The translations under genes and the position numbers were made by a program. This document shows positions 35,333 through 49,400 of a DNA stretch of 64,000 bases, one piece after another; the first letter of the stretch is position 1; each line of letters starts with the position of its first letter. Origin of the DNA: Antedon mediterranea (Eukaryota; Echinodermata; Crinoidea; Comatulida; Antedonidae); contig NC_092673.1 in the NCBI RefSeq assembly GCF_964355755.1, positions 22,389,001 through 22,453,000 on the forward strand, read 5' to 3'. Under the pieces are notes generated by a model. That model searched no databases. It saw nothing but the letters and a program-made list of their open reading frames with translations, and was not told the DNA's origin.

Positions 35333-36811
35333 TTATAAGGGGACAATATTTTTCCCATCACAAAAACAAAAGAAAAAGAATACAAATTTCGCTGGCTTCA
35401 CAGTTTTCATTAGTGAAAAGTTGGCTGCTAAATTTTGAATTCTTCTAAATTCTTTAAGTTCTGATAAATTATTTTCATTTTGTTTTCGGCCGCAAAAGTC
35501 CCTAATAAGGGGACAATTTGTCCCCTTTTGTCCCCTTAATACGGGCTCTACACAATTGATAATTGGATTACCTTGACCTCCTCTACAATTTCCTAAAAAG
35601 AAATTAGGGTTAGCAGATTGGATTGTTCTTTCATTGTTAACGCCAATACAGATAATTTTTATCCAGGTCTATATCTTATACATAAAAGGCAAACACAAAA
35701 AGTTTGTCCGCTATTACGCCGCCGCCGTGCGATATCCGATCCGTCCAGGTTTTACACCCAACGTCCATTTTGCTACGGAGATGGTCATTGTCTTTATACA
35801 GTTTGTAAACCAAATATTGACTGAATTATGAGTTATTCTGTGTATCAATGAATTTAAAACAAAGAAAATGAGATTTCAATTGCAACCCTTGCATATTATT
35901 TTACATGCGTTTGACAAGTTTTCTCAGTTGAATTCTGTTAATCGGGGTCCCACCCGTCGAAACTGGTGCTTATTGTTGCTAGTTGCCTAGTTTCCATGGT
36001 AGGAAGAATAATAGCTTTATATAGGCCTAAACGAAGAAAACCGTTCATATTATATACCATGTTTTTATTCACATTCACATTGATATGTTTTACTTTCTAA
36101 AGTTAATAATTAATTGTTTAGATAATGACTGGTTCATCTCAAATAAACTCCTTATAAACTCCATCAAAACCAATTACATTCTTGTTAATACCCAACGTCA
36201 ATCGTTATCTATCAAATTGCCATATATATATATTATATGAAGAAAACGTAAAACAAACATCAGAGACCATGTTCCTATGTGTTTTAAATCCAGGAAATTT
36301 TTAGATCGACCAGTCATCGGAATCACATGATGATCTCCGATGATGAACGTATTTGCATTGCGCTCTGCCGTCAAGAGACATGGCACCTTTGATATCAAAA
36401 CGGATACGACTGCCACAATGTTAGACCTCGTCCGGTCAAAGTTCAATGACCTTTTATGCATTTTAATGTTGACACTTCCAGTGTATTAAATAAACAAATG
36501 AAAATTTAATATTAGTAGTAAATACTTTATTATTTAGCCAAATTCTTATCAAGATAGTTAAAATCTAGTACAATATCTTTAAAAGGACACAGCAGGTCCC
36601 ACAACTTAAAATATAGTATTGTTCATTAAATCTGACATGTAGTCTACATTTTAAACATTACTTAAGAGAAACCAAAATGAAATGCAATGACTTTATATCA
36701 TCATGCACTACAAAACAGGGGCATGTCAAAATAAGTACCAATCCCATCAATAGACTGAAAATGCATTGAAGATTAGCAATTATTACTATTAATTACATTA
36801 CATTAGTACAT
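35333..36811. other. Non-coding region
   Basis: Contains GGGGACAA/TTGTCCCC inverted words at 35,338 and 35,508-35,540, possibly the ends of a small element. The frames at 35,618-35,831 (plus) and 36,198-36,461 (minus) are open but unrecognised and lack splice support. Confidence 0.35.
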
Positions 36812-36813
36812 TA

Positions 36814-37157
36814 AAGATGTATTGTCCCCCAAAAACATGAAAAAAATGAAGATAAATTAAATCAGACTTTGAATAGGTTATTTTGTAGAAGTTAATTCCT
36901 ATCATAAAACAAAACAAAAACGGAAAAAAATATTTTCTCATATAAAATGACAAAATAAATGGTCAAATTCAACCAAAAAAACCCATTGGCTGGCAGACAA
37001 TTTGACTATTTTTTGCTTTAAATTACAGTTTTTTTTCTGGTAAATGACAATTTTTTTATTCTATTGTTGTTCAATGTGGATAACTATTATGTGACAATAA
37101 AATGGCATATTCAACAAAAAAAGTTTTAATTATTTTTTAAAGGGGACAATACATCTT
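36814..37157. mobile_element. MITE, ATTGTCCC family (inverse copy)
   Basis: The ends are AAGATGTATTGTCCCCC and GGGGACAATACATCTT between TA dinucleotides. It is the best preserved copy and full length. Its internal landmarks are the complement of those in the 15.75-kb copy. Confidence 0.8.
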
Positions 37158-37995
37158 TAACCGTAAATATAATTAAAAGATCCATGATTTAAAATAAATT
37201 TCAGGCTGACATTTGTATTACTTTATGTAGTAATTTACATATCATATAAATGTAATTTAACAATATCAAAACCAGTTATTGTATATTTCATGATTACCAT
37301 TATGCAATATTTAAGTTATTAATGTAATTTACCAAATAATGATTGATAATAATAGAGTTAAAAAGACAAAAAGTAACTGGCGTTTATATAGTTTGAACTT
37401 CCATGTTTGTATACATGTTGACGGCAGACGTTCTGCCAAACCAATTGCTCACAAACACTCAAAGCGTCCGAATTGGTTGTTTAAAATAAACTGCAATATT
37501 AACAGTAGAACCATTTCCATTGTTAAAAAAAGAATATTCATAATCTTTGTATAAACAGATAATGTAATAATAATGTACTTTGTATGGTATCAAAATACTG
37601 TAAATAAAATCAAATTCACAATAGATACAGTACTGTATTTTCAATATACAGTCCACTCTTCTACTCTGGGTTTTGGGAGAGTCCGGTGTTGGGATAGTTT
37701 ACTGTACTGTACTTAAGCAGCTAACTGGATGGCAACACCTATAAATTGGTAGAAATAAACTTAATCTACAAGTACATTCTTAAATAGACTTATGGTTAAT
37801 TCATAATATATTGTCTGTTTTTACCATAGTAATGAACTTCCTAATTTCATTTTAACACTTGAAAGAATAAGAGTTTATTGCACTAAAAGGATGGAATGTA
37901 CTAAACGTTGATGCTAAAAATGGACGGCAGTTAATCGGATTCAAAATTTAAAAAACACTAGAGCATGTTTTATCTGCAGTGACATCTATAGTTTA

Positions 37996-38186
37996 AAGCT
38001 CTGTCTACACTATCAAATTTATGTGACAAAAAATGTGATATTTTCATATATTGACATGATGATGTCATATCACTACCATATTTGGGTATATCACTACCAT
38101 ATTTGGGTATATCACTACCATATTTGGGTATATCACTACCATATTTGAGCACATCACACATAAAGTTTGATAGTGTAGACAGAGCT
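37996..38186. mobile_element. TA-MITE, TACACTATCAAACT family (copy 2, inverse)
   Basis: The ends are AAGCTCTGTCTACACTATCA and the complement, after a TA. An expanded internal array (38,071-38,149) of the 21-bp unit containing TATCACTACCATATTTGGG is present in about four copies. The seven-residue repeat frame on the minus strand is an artefact. Confidence 0.85.
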
Positions 38187-40058
38187 GTACAGTTTAAAAT
38201 TAAATGATATGTATTTCAGTGTTCACAAACAGTGTTACAATTTTCCATGTATTTAGGACGGAATGTAAAAATGACACTGCAAATGGACGGTAGTGAAAAA
38301 GGCAAAGACGAGAATTCTTTTACATATATAGAAAATCATATCAAGTATTAAAAATGACATGAGTAACAATAACTCACATTATTGTGTGTGCAGTGAAAGA
38401 TCTGGATCATTCCTCATAACTCGATAGAAATATGGAAATAAAGTTACCATTTATTTATTTCACTATTATGTAAAATATGACCTACTGATTGAGCTTCAAA
38501 TATGACTAACAAAACAATAGTTTCTGAAGATAAATTTACAAATATTTTCTAAATTCATTTAACTTAAGTATTATTAGTTCCGAAATATAACTGTACAAAA
38601 TGCTTAAGTATTACACACCCAATCACTGCAACTTTAATTATTAGCAAATACAAATAATATATTGATGCAGTAAAAATAATATTGTAACAATCAATACTCA
38701 CATCATTCGATATCTACACAATTAAATTCTTCAAAGCTAAATTTAAAATAGTCACAGTATTTTACAAATATCAAAGTACTTGCACAGCAATCTATTGTAT
38801 AATAAATATATTACAAGAATGTAAATTAATTCCATTTTTAACATAACAAGTTGAAATTTACAAACACACTTTTAAGTATACAAATGGATCAAATAATTTT
38901 ATAGAATCAGAATGCTATCTGTAGTAATCATAATTAGTTTTTAGAAAACACTTACGAATCATTTAACCTTTTACTAAACGGACCTGAATTATTTTAATAT
39001 CGTTATCTTATATTCATTTGATCTAATTTTACTATTATGTACAATATTAACAGTGACTACGTTAGTCATTTTAATCTCTTAAATAACATAAGCACACCAA
39101 CATTGTTAAGGTTAAATAATTGTGGGATTACAAATTGAACACAGCATTTGAGAAATATGTAAGAATTAATATCATAAGTATCTTTGAAATAAATATTTAC
39201 TATAGAAATGAGTAAAAATGGATGGAATCATAAATGATTATTATTAAATCATTTATATGTGGATGGAATATAATAATTAAATACACAAACTACTTCTTTT
39301 ACTTTTAGTTACATTATTAAACAATCATTTTTTGAGTACATGGATGGAATAGAATTTATTTCATTACTGACATAATAATATTAAGTTCACATGGATGGAT
39401 GGAATAAATGGATAAAACTATTAGTAACCTTATCACTGTTTTTTTAACGAGAACAATAATTCTAAAAACTCTAAATTAAACCTGCAAAATATAATATTTA
39501 CACGGATTCCATTTACCTATAGGAACTTAAGCCTCTTCATTTAAATGAGAAAAAATGTTTAATTACTTGCAAAACGGAACAATTTAAATTAAATCATAAT
39601 CTAAGTTTTATAATCTATGAAATATGGCTGGTATATATTAAATCAAGGTATATTTATAATTGGAATGTAGTTAATAGCTGCATCTAACAAGAATAAGACA
39701 ACAATTACAGTACTACTATGGATGTTAAATGAATTAAAAATAATCTACTACTGTATATTTTTTTCTCAATAAAAACTACCTAAATTTAATTTTATTTCTA
39801 TCTTTGTTTAAAACCAAGCCTGTTGCCAGGTTATCAAAGTCATTTTCAAATCAGGCCAATTCTATCTAGTACGCAAATTTCATCTACTAGTCTAGATCTA
39901 AAACAACCTCTTTTGTACTCCTGCACCTATTGGTCCCCTAATACATAGTTTTGGTTTCTGTAAAGAATAAAAACGAACACCCTGTAAAATTCCTAGCTAC
40001 AGACTTGTAATTTGTAACTATTTATACTAGCTTCCATTTTCTCCTAAAAATGTGTGAA
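38187..40058. other. Downstream flank of whirlin, AT-rich
   Basis: No exon is seen. GATGGAAT/GACGGAAT words recur at 37,891, 38,257, 39,222, 39,261, 39,343 and 39,399. A candidate poly(A) signal for whirlin (AATAAA on the minus strand) lies at 39,791-39,796. Confidence 0.4.
39791..39796 (-). terminator. Candidate polyadenylation signal of whirlin
   Basis: AATAAA on the minus strand, about 500 bases after the stop codon. Such hexamers are frequent in AT-rich DNA, so this is only a candidate. Confidence 0.25.
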
Positions 40059-40241
40059 AAGCGTGGTTCCCACTAGCGACGCAACGCAAGGACGTAACGC
40101 AACGCAAGTGAATTAACCAATCACAAACGATGGCTTATTCGCTTGTGATTGCTAACTATCTATAACTTCGCTGGCCATTGGTTAAAACGCTTGCGTTGCG
40201 TTTACATCCTTGCGTTACGTTCTAGTGGGAACCAAGCTTTA
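40059..40241. mobile_element. MITE immediately downstream of the whirlin stop codon
   Basis: The terminal inverted repeats include TGGTTCCCACTAG on the left and CTAGTGGGAACCA on the right. The interior has inverted arrays of CGCAACGCAAG/CTTGCGTTGCG and a CCAATCACAA stretch. It starts about 50 bp past the whirlin stop, so it would lie in the 3' untranslated region. The ends resemble those of the MITE at 20,721. Confidence 0.75.
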
Positions 40242-40290
40242 GTAATCAGTTTTCTGCTTGTCTTTTGACAAATTAAAATAATTGAAATGA

Positions 40291-40482
40291 TCAGTACATG
40301 ATCTTATAAGCATTTGAATCAAGTACAAGAAGATCAACAGAGTTACGAGACTTGTTCTTGAATGCTTCAGCAATGAGGCGTGTCGCTGCTTTATGATCTA
40401 GGCCAAATAACGTTTTGTTGTTCACTTTCAATATCACATGACCTACCCTCAAGGTGCTACTCTGACCAGCTGCTCCATCACT
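40291..40482 (-). CDS. WHRN: Whirlin exon 14: second half of PDZ3 and C-terminus
   Basis: 63 codons plus TGA: SDGAAGQSSTLRVGHVILKV, then RLIAEAFKNKSRNSVDLLVL, ending NAYKIMY. The hydrophobic C-terminus parallels the vertebrate end. Confidence 0.95.
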   Translation of the reverse strand, partial: SDGAAGQSSTLRVGHVILKVNNKTLFGLDHKAATRLIAEAFKNKSRNSVDLLVLDSNAYKIMY

Positions 40483-43400
40483 CTGAAAATGTACAATAAA
40501 GGAATATAAATATATCATATCAATAAAAGTATATATATTACTGAGACAAGTTTACTTACTTCATTTTATGCTCATATTATTTGTATGGCATTTGATGAAA
40601 TAAATGTTTTTTGAATTGAAAATAGATTAGTAACCAAAGACCAACAGAAAAGAAAATTTAAAATAGTAAGTATTGGTATCTCTGTCCTGCAAACTTTAAA
40701 AAGAAGTAAGCAAAACACAATGGATCAAGAAATGTATTATCAACTGCAAAATTGTTTTTATCAATTTAACTATGCGATCTAGTTTTCTCATAGGACAATT
40801 AGACATAAATTGTAAATAAACTGTTTATTAAAATGTCATCCTAGGTTGTTAAAATATGATACAAGCTAGACATAGCAATCACCAACCTGCACTGTAATGA
40901 CTTTTGGTAATGGTTGTCTGGTGCCAGCACCGCCCTCTACAGCGATCCCCAGTGTTGGTTTCACTTTACGTATGTGTACCTCTTCTGAATACTTCGTTAC
41001 AGCTTCACGGTCACTGATGCTGATTAATACTTCAACCTGTAGAGGAGGTTCATCCATCTGCCATTATAAACACAAAGTAATTATTGTTGATAAATGTGTT
41101 CAAAATTATAACAATAAAAAACACATACAATCATAAAAACAATGTTTATATATACTACATATATGTCTATTTGAAATAAATATGTTCCAAATATCAATAA
41201 CCTCTCAAGAACAACATCTATAGAACCAAACTTAAATAAAAATGCCAGAAAATGGAATATATAACATAATAATTTTGATCTCATACACACAATTGCGAAC
41301 CTTACAAAATCTTGAGAGAAGTATTGTGTAGTTTGGGGTACTATCATGTACAGTGGTTGGTCAGTTTAACACCAGTGCAAGTACACATGCACAGTAACAA
41401 CTTGGAACAAAAAAAAACAAGCCCCTTGCTGGTGTGTTTTTCTCATCCCTGTGATATCTTGGAAAATTCTACATAAAAGTTTACATATAATGTGGTTACA
41501 AATTGTTTGCAGGTGTGAAAAGGGTTTACCTTTGATGCTACAGCAGGATTTCTTTTCATACTTCCTGTGCTTGATTTACTACTACTAGCACTTGGACTAC
41601 GACTCCTCAGTGACGAGTTCCGCGAGTTCGCTTCCATCTCCGAGCTTGACGATGCCTTTCCATTCCTCTGCCGTGATTTATTAACAGTTGCGTATATTGG
41701 TGTTCCTTTACTGGATTGTGGAATCGGACTCAGCATCATTGAACCGTTCATTGCCGAGGTTGCCGAGGGCGTGCTTTTGACTGGTGTGATGTGAGGTCCT
41801 TGCGGTATTTGTTCATAGATACTTGAATAGTTGGTTGACTGTGGTGACGTGTCTGTCTTTTTAAGTTCATACAACTGTTGACTAGCTTTTTTGGTTCGAT
41901 TTATGCTACGTTTTTGGTCTCGAGGTACATGCTAAAATAGAAAAATCACAATATATAAATTAGATTGTTTCTAAAAGTTTACAAATCAGCAGACATTTCA
42001 ATAAAAAAAATGTGTTATACAAATACTGAATGATGTTTGAGAGTTGAATGGGATGAATATTTTCATGGGTTAAAAGATTGATTGTTCTATCTTACACAGA
42101 ATGGTCAGTTCAAGGCTGAAGAGTTAAAGTTTTATATATTTCTGTTTACTTCATCAAAGACTAACATTCAACTGATTTCAAAGTTGCAATAAAAGTATTC
42201 TTATCTTATCTTACATGTGTCGGATCGCTGATTCGTCTTGGAACTCCTGTCTCGTTTGGTGATAAACTTGACCTGCTAGGTAGGTCATGTAACTGTTTAA
42301 ATAGAAGAAAATATGTATAAACAATATGGTAATTATAATTTGAAACAAAAGATGTTGTATATTAATACACTAGGGAACTATATTCATTTCATCTTTATTT
42401 CGGAATATCATGATGACATAATATATCCATAGCAAAAGAGAGAAAAAAAAAATCTTAATCTAAGAGCTTATAGAACAAGGACAAAAATATATAAATTTAT
42501 ATTTAAATAATATATTAAAGTTACCCAAACTAATTAACATGTAATAGATTATTATTTTTTTATCTTCAACAATAACAATATGTGTACAGCCACATCAAAA
42601 CCAGGCACTTGGTGAAATATATATTTTTTTAGTTGATACTATAATGGTATTCCTCACAATATATCCTTCAAAATGGTGTTTGGATCATTTAAATCAAGCA
42701 AATATTCCCAGAGTTATGGCAATAAATGTATATAGCATTTATACAACAATTTATTTGTAATTACTGAGTAATTAACAGTCAAAGTTTAATGACAAATCAG
42801 ACAGGAAGTTGCCCCATGCTTTTACAGATTGAACAATTAACACCTTAGCAACACTACCTTCTAGATAAACAATCATTCTGAAATTTGGCACACTTATTCA
42901 ATATAGTGTTTTCTGATATTCATGAAAATTTCATCAAAATCCGAGGTGGTTATCATAGTTAATTATGACGATTACAAAGTACCACTAATTTACGTAAAAT
43001 CTGTCAAATTCATTTATAATAGTGTAGTGTAAGAATAATACAGTAGGCCTACTAGTAGGTATTCAGGAAGATTGCCTTAGCTTATTATTAGTTCTAAACA
43101 AATTTTTAAAAAACAGCAAACATTTTATTAATGAACTTTATTCAATTTTATTTCTCTTTTTACTTTATTTTATCTGCTTTTTGTTCAAAATGGCGCAGGG
43201 CACACAATGTCCCTCGTTTCTGGTCGGCAAAATTCAATTACCAGTATTTTATTTGTGAGTGATTTGTATTGTACTGGTTTTTAGTGTTAATGTTATGTAT
43301 GTAAGAGAAACTCAACAGTTCTTTTCAGACTTAATATACGTGGTGTACCGCAAACTTTATATCAACATTTGATTTCGCCATGCAAACCTTCAAAAAATGT

Positions 43401-46400
43401 TATGTATTCTATTGTTGAACCAGCACCATAACAGATAGCCACACCCGTTAGCTTGAACAATGTTTTTAAGCATGATGAATAACGTGAAATTTAGCCAAGG
43501 TACCAGTATTTTATTTGTGAGGGATTTGTATTGTACTGGATTTTACTGTTGTTAATGTTATGTAATACGTCTATTGTTGAACCAGCACCTGGTCTGATCA
43601 TGACAGATAGACACACCTGTTAGCTTGAACAATGTTTTTAAGCATGACGAATAACGTGAAATTTAGCCAAGGTACCAGTATTTTATTTGTGAGGGATTTG
43701 TATTGTACTGGTTTTTACGGTTTATGTTTTGCACACACTCCCCACACACCCAACCCATCATTGGCAATTTTTAAGCATAATGAAATTTAACCAAATTGAA
43801 ATAAATAAAATAGCCCAGCAGTAGGCCTAGTAAGTAAAGTAAAGCCTTCCAGGAGGCTTATTATACTATAGAGAGGAAAACTCTATCTTATTTTAATTGG
43901 GCTAGGCCTTGTTGTTGTTATTACTATTATTATTACTAGCTAGCTAGACCTACTATGCCATGCAGCCTATCTAGGCTAGTAGCCCAGCGTAGTAGTAGGC
44001 CTAGGCGGATCTCCGCCTAGTCTAGGCTTATAGTACTAGGCCTAGGCTAGTAGAGCCAGGTCTAGCCTACTGTACCTAGCCTAGCTAGGCTAGTAGTGCC
44101 AGTGGATTGAGAGTTACATTGCTAATATCAACTCTTACGATAAATAACTTAGCTAGGCCCTTTACTTTAGTATGTTATAACTTATTGTTATCAAGTCTGA
44201 GTCAGTACACGTCACTTTAGTATTACTGTGTACAGTACTTAGATGAACTATAAAAAATATATTTTTCTCGACAAGCGTGTACTAGCGATAAGATTTTGTT
44301 GACCTGGAATTTTCCATGCTGGATGGGTCATGTGACAAAATTAAACCAATCACATCGCTTCTTTCAGCGTGTTCGTAGCAACAAGGCCGTTTTTGTTTAC
44401 ACTAAAGGGTTCTATAAAATTGGTTTTTATTGGTCTATATCGTACAATCTGTGACATCACTCATTTATTTTTAGATTCATGAACAAAATACCTATCGAAT
44501 GATACCAAGCTTTCAGGGGTTATCTACAAAATTACGGCGTAGGAACGACGAAAATAACTGCTTTTTTATAACGAATTACCACGTTCTTTCAATCGAAACA
44601 CGAGGATAGAGGCTCAGATTTATGTAATTTTTACCACCTTTCCATTTGAATTAGTTAATAAGATATATATTTTTGAAATCTACGGTAAATTTCCTATCAG
44701 ATAATGGTAAAAAAACAAAATGGTCAAAATATGAGTTTCACACATTCAAATGCATTTTACACAAATCCCTATCTAGCGACAAGCGCCTGGTTTTGATGTG
44801 GCTGTACACATATTAACAAGTAAAAGTAAATATATTACATAATAACAAAAGTTAAAAAAAAAGCATAATGCATGATTGGTAACTTACCACGCTGGTATTG
44901 GAGCTTTCTGTTGTTACACTGTCAAAGCTGTGCCGTCTTTCATGTTCACCGGAGTGCCTTGATTTAGTTGGTTCAGGACGATCAAAAGATGGAGGTGGAC
45001 TCTCTGTGTCACTCAAGTTGGCAAAACCAGGCTCATGACTGAAAAATACCACACAAAACACTTTAAAACAAATTTATTCATAGAATGTACCATTATCTGA
45101 CAGGGGTGTTTAATAAAAATGTATATATTTGAGTTATAGCTCTCGGAGATAATAGGCCAATGTCGGTTTATCTAGGGATAGCTAGGCATGAAATAGACTA
45201 AATAGAAGTTGGCCTTTGACAAAAACCATTTTAACAACATTATATATTTTCTTATTGTGACATATTTTATTTACCTGAAAAAACTGTAATTTAAAGCAAA
45301 AGTAGTCAAATTGACTGCCAGCCAATGGGTTTTTGGTTGAATTTAACCATTTATTTTGTCATTTTATAAGTGAAAACATTTTTTTTTTTCGTTTTTTTTT
45401 CTATGGAAGAGATTTACTCTATTAAAAGTACAAAATAACCTATTCAAAGTCTGATTTAATTAATCTAATTTTTCACATTTAAATAAGGGACATAACATAA
45501 AGCTATATACCGATGTACTGTCATTCGTCCAGAGTTCATAAGGACATCAACCCCACTGTCTTCACTTGGACTCTTCACCTCGCTGTAAATTGGTTCAATG
45601 TACTTGCGGCTGGCAAATGAGGCGTGATGATGGACATCCGCTTGGATTGTTTGTTGATTTGCAGGTGATGTGGATGAAAGATGGGATGACGATGAGTTGA
45701 TGAGAGGTGGTGGGGGTGACACGGACAAGAAATCCTGATGGTATGAAAGCAATGATATAATTATCATATGATTTGTACCTAAATTGTCACTATATTGAGC
45801 ATATGATCTCAATTAGCTTACCATATATCCTTGGGTATAATGCCACTTCAGGTTTATTCTCACCCCCCTATGTCTGATTTCACAAACAGTCCTATCTCCG
45901 GGCATAGTCCCAGTATTGACTTTTGGTGTGGCCTCCCTCTAGCCAGTTCAGATGAGTTTTTAATCCTCGGGTATAATCCCAATTCAGGTTTAATCCCACC
46001 CCCTACTTTATGTCTGATTTCACAAACAGGCATTTCCTAGGTATAATCCCAGTATTGACTTTTGGTGTGGATGTAGGCCTCTCTCTAGCCAGCTCAGATG
46101 AGTTTTTAGAAGAAATGCTTACCAATCATATTTTTCCTGAATCAGGGTTTCCCCTAGTATAGTCCAATCCCCTAAAGTCGGCCCAATTTCGTGTTCTGAG
46201 GGAGTGGGATTAAACCAGCGGATATACATTGGTTAAGACATTTTTTAACCTCTTATCAGTAAAAAATTTAAACAAATTACTGTAAACAATAAATAAACAC
46301 AATGCTGGACTTACAGGAAGAAAGTCAGGTAACTTTGAGTGATCTTCTGGTGAATCAAATCCATTCATTTGTGGCATGTTGTACCCATTCATTACATCAT

Positions 46401-49400
46401 TATTAAAGCCATTCCTTTCTGGTTCACCATACCCATTCATATGGCTGTGTATTCCATTATTATACTGCTGCCCCTGAAAATAACCACAGTATTTGATTAA
46501 AGATATATTATCCCCTCTAAACATTTTTTTTCAAGTTTTTGTTGAATATCTAATTTTAATGTCACATAATAGTTATTCATTTTGACCAGAAACTGGATTG
46601 AAAAAATATTTATAATTGTAATTTAAAGCAAAAGATACAAACATTGTTTGTCAAATAATGGTTTTTGGTTAAAATTAACCGTTTAAAGTTTAAAAGTTTT
46701 TTATTACAGAAGTGAATAACTTTATTAAAACTGCAAAATTGCATATTTAAAGTCTGATTTTATTAATCTTCATTTTTCATGTTTTTGGGGGACAATACAT
46801 CTTTAACACTCTATAACGATACTGTATTAAATTAAGTCATCATACAGAAACAAATTGAAAATCATTGGAAAGCAGACAACTTGGGATTAATGCAGTAAAC
46901 TAAAACATTATTGGTAAATGTTGTAAGAATACAGTGAGCATTTTGTACAGAATACAGAAATAACATTTGCCATTCGCATTATACTGTATTATCATACAGT
47001 AGTGGCGAACAACAAAGCATTCAATGTGTAAAGACAATAAATGATGAATAATTTAAAAACATTGACCACAATTTATTAACCTTTATAAGCAAATATATAC
47101 AAAATAGCCATGGAAATAAATACAATGAATCAACAGTGCACCAAAATACAGTATGACATAGAAACAAAATATAAAGAAACAACAAGGATGGTAAGCATAG
47201 ATTCTAAACTTTGCAGTAAAGTAACCATAAATAAATATGTAATTGTAAGCATGTTTTTATGTAGTAGTAGAGCTACTGTTGTAAATAAAGTTGAATAAAT
47301 AAAAATGTAAGCATGTTTTTATGAATCCTCTTGTATCTTCCCTTAACTCATTTAAGACTCAACTTAAGACATTCCTTTTCCAACTAGCTTTCATTAATAA
47401 TAATGATAATATGCAGAACTGCTTTTATTTTTTATGTAAAGCGCATTGAGAGCTTGCTTATATGCGCTATATAAGAACAGACTATTATTATTATTATCTT
47501 TATGTTTAAATTTTAAATATTTTTGTATTACTTTTAAGAGGGCCTTTTCAACTTCAAGTCTGCTGTAGTAGAGCTACTGTTGTAAAATAAAGTTGAATAA
47601 ATAAATAAATAAAAATGTAAGCATGTTTTTATGGATCCTCTTGTATCTTTATGTTTGAACGTCATTGTATATTTTTGTAGTGTTTTTATGAGGGCCTCTT
47701 CAAGTCAGCTGTACTGCTGTAGTACAGCTACCCTTGTAAAATAAAGTTGAATAAATAAAAAATAAAAATGTAAGCATGTTTTTATGGATCCTCTTGTATC
47801 TTTATGTTTGAACGTCATTGTATATTTTTGTAGTGTTTTTATGAGGGCCTCTTCAAGTCAGCTGTACTGCTGTAGTACAGCTACCCTTGTAAAATAAAGT
47901 TGAATAAATAAATAAATAAAAATGTGCTCAAGTATACTACTTATGTTTTTTTAATATGTTTAAATCTAGAAGGAATTGGCATCAAAAAGCAAAAGACACA
48001 CTAAAATGATTGCATGATGATGTAGAATGGCAAACATAGAAAATATTTAATCCATATGATGCTGGATATATTGAAACATAGGTTTCAAAATGTAAAAAAA
48101 ATCCTGATATGTTTCAGAATGCAGGGTGCCCAACAATACTATTCTAAAGCTCTACACTATCAAACTAGCTTGACAAAAAAAGTGTGATGTGCCCAAATAT
48201 GGGAGTGATATTCCGAAATATGGTAGTGATATGACATTATAGTGTCCATATATAGGCACATCACATTTTTTTGTCACATAAAGTTTGATAGTGTAGATAA
48301 AGCTTTAGTTAGTTTAGTTAGAAAATGGAACAATTTTAATAACTGAATTTACAACTGTTCAATATAATAATCATGCATTGCAGAGCCATAGATATAAAGA
48401 TTTACAACATTGGGTTAAAGTCACATGCTACACAAATTGTGTCAAAATTGTCTCCATTAATGAATGTAAAGTATAGGAACAACAAAATATTTTAAAAGGT
48501 TTCTTATATTCTTAAAAATGTAATGGTGAGATTGATGGTGGTGGAATTTGATGATGAAATATCGATGTGCATACAGAAGTACTTGCGGCAAAGAATAATT
48601 TCATTTAAGATAGCGCCCTCCAGCAACATTTAAACACTTGATAGCCTTTCGATACCAGACTGCGAACAATGTAAAACACTTACCAGTATTGGTATATCAT
48701 GTAAAAGGAGAGCTGATGTTCTTAACTCTGTCTGTTGCTAAGTAACGCAGCGATAACAAATCAAATAAGAATGTAAGGGGAGGGGTGTTAAAAAAGAAGA
48801 TATGTTTTTGAGTGTTTAGCAATGTTTGGTTAATAAAATTTGATGTGGTGTGTGTTTGCATAGAATTGAAAATGTTAATAATTGTATCTAAAAAAATGTG
48901 CCGATATAACCATTACCAAAAAATATAGGGCCTAAGAATGCCTTTAAATCACAACACACATTTTCAGTTCAATAATCATAGTAAAATAAAACATTAAGAG
49001 AAAGATTTGAAATTTACTTTTTAAGTATAGAATGAGGAATCAACATATACCTTTTTGGCAATCGGGATGGAACTGGGAATTTGTGGTGGCGTTATTGGTC
49101 TGGAATCAATGGAGCCTGAAGAGTAATGACTACTTCCGGAGAAGGTTTCTCCAGTTGAGTTCTCGCGCTCATTCTGTGGAAAAATCTTCTGTCTTGCCTG
49201 AATTCATAAAAAGGATGAATAAATATTGTTGTGATTTTGGTTAATGATGTGGCTTTAACAAGGTACATCGATTTACAAAAATGAAAATTATTAGTAAATA
49301 TAAATTTTTTGTCTATATATAGCCATATTAGAGCATGATGGTAATTAATATAAAGTAATATTTGAATGACATACCAATTGATATCATTACATAATAGTAC

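Noticed and set aside
35618-35831. Overlapping plus-strand ORFs of 65-68 residues
   Set aside because: Two frames are open over the same stretch and neither has a recognised motif or splice context.
38071-38149. Possible CRISPR-like direct repeats
   Set aside because: The units are contiguous without unique spacers and lie inside a MITE in a eukaryotic genome.
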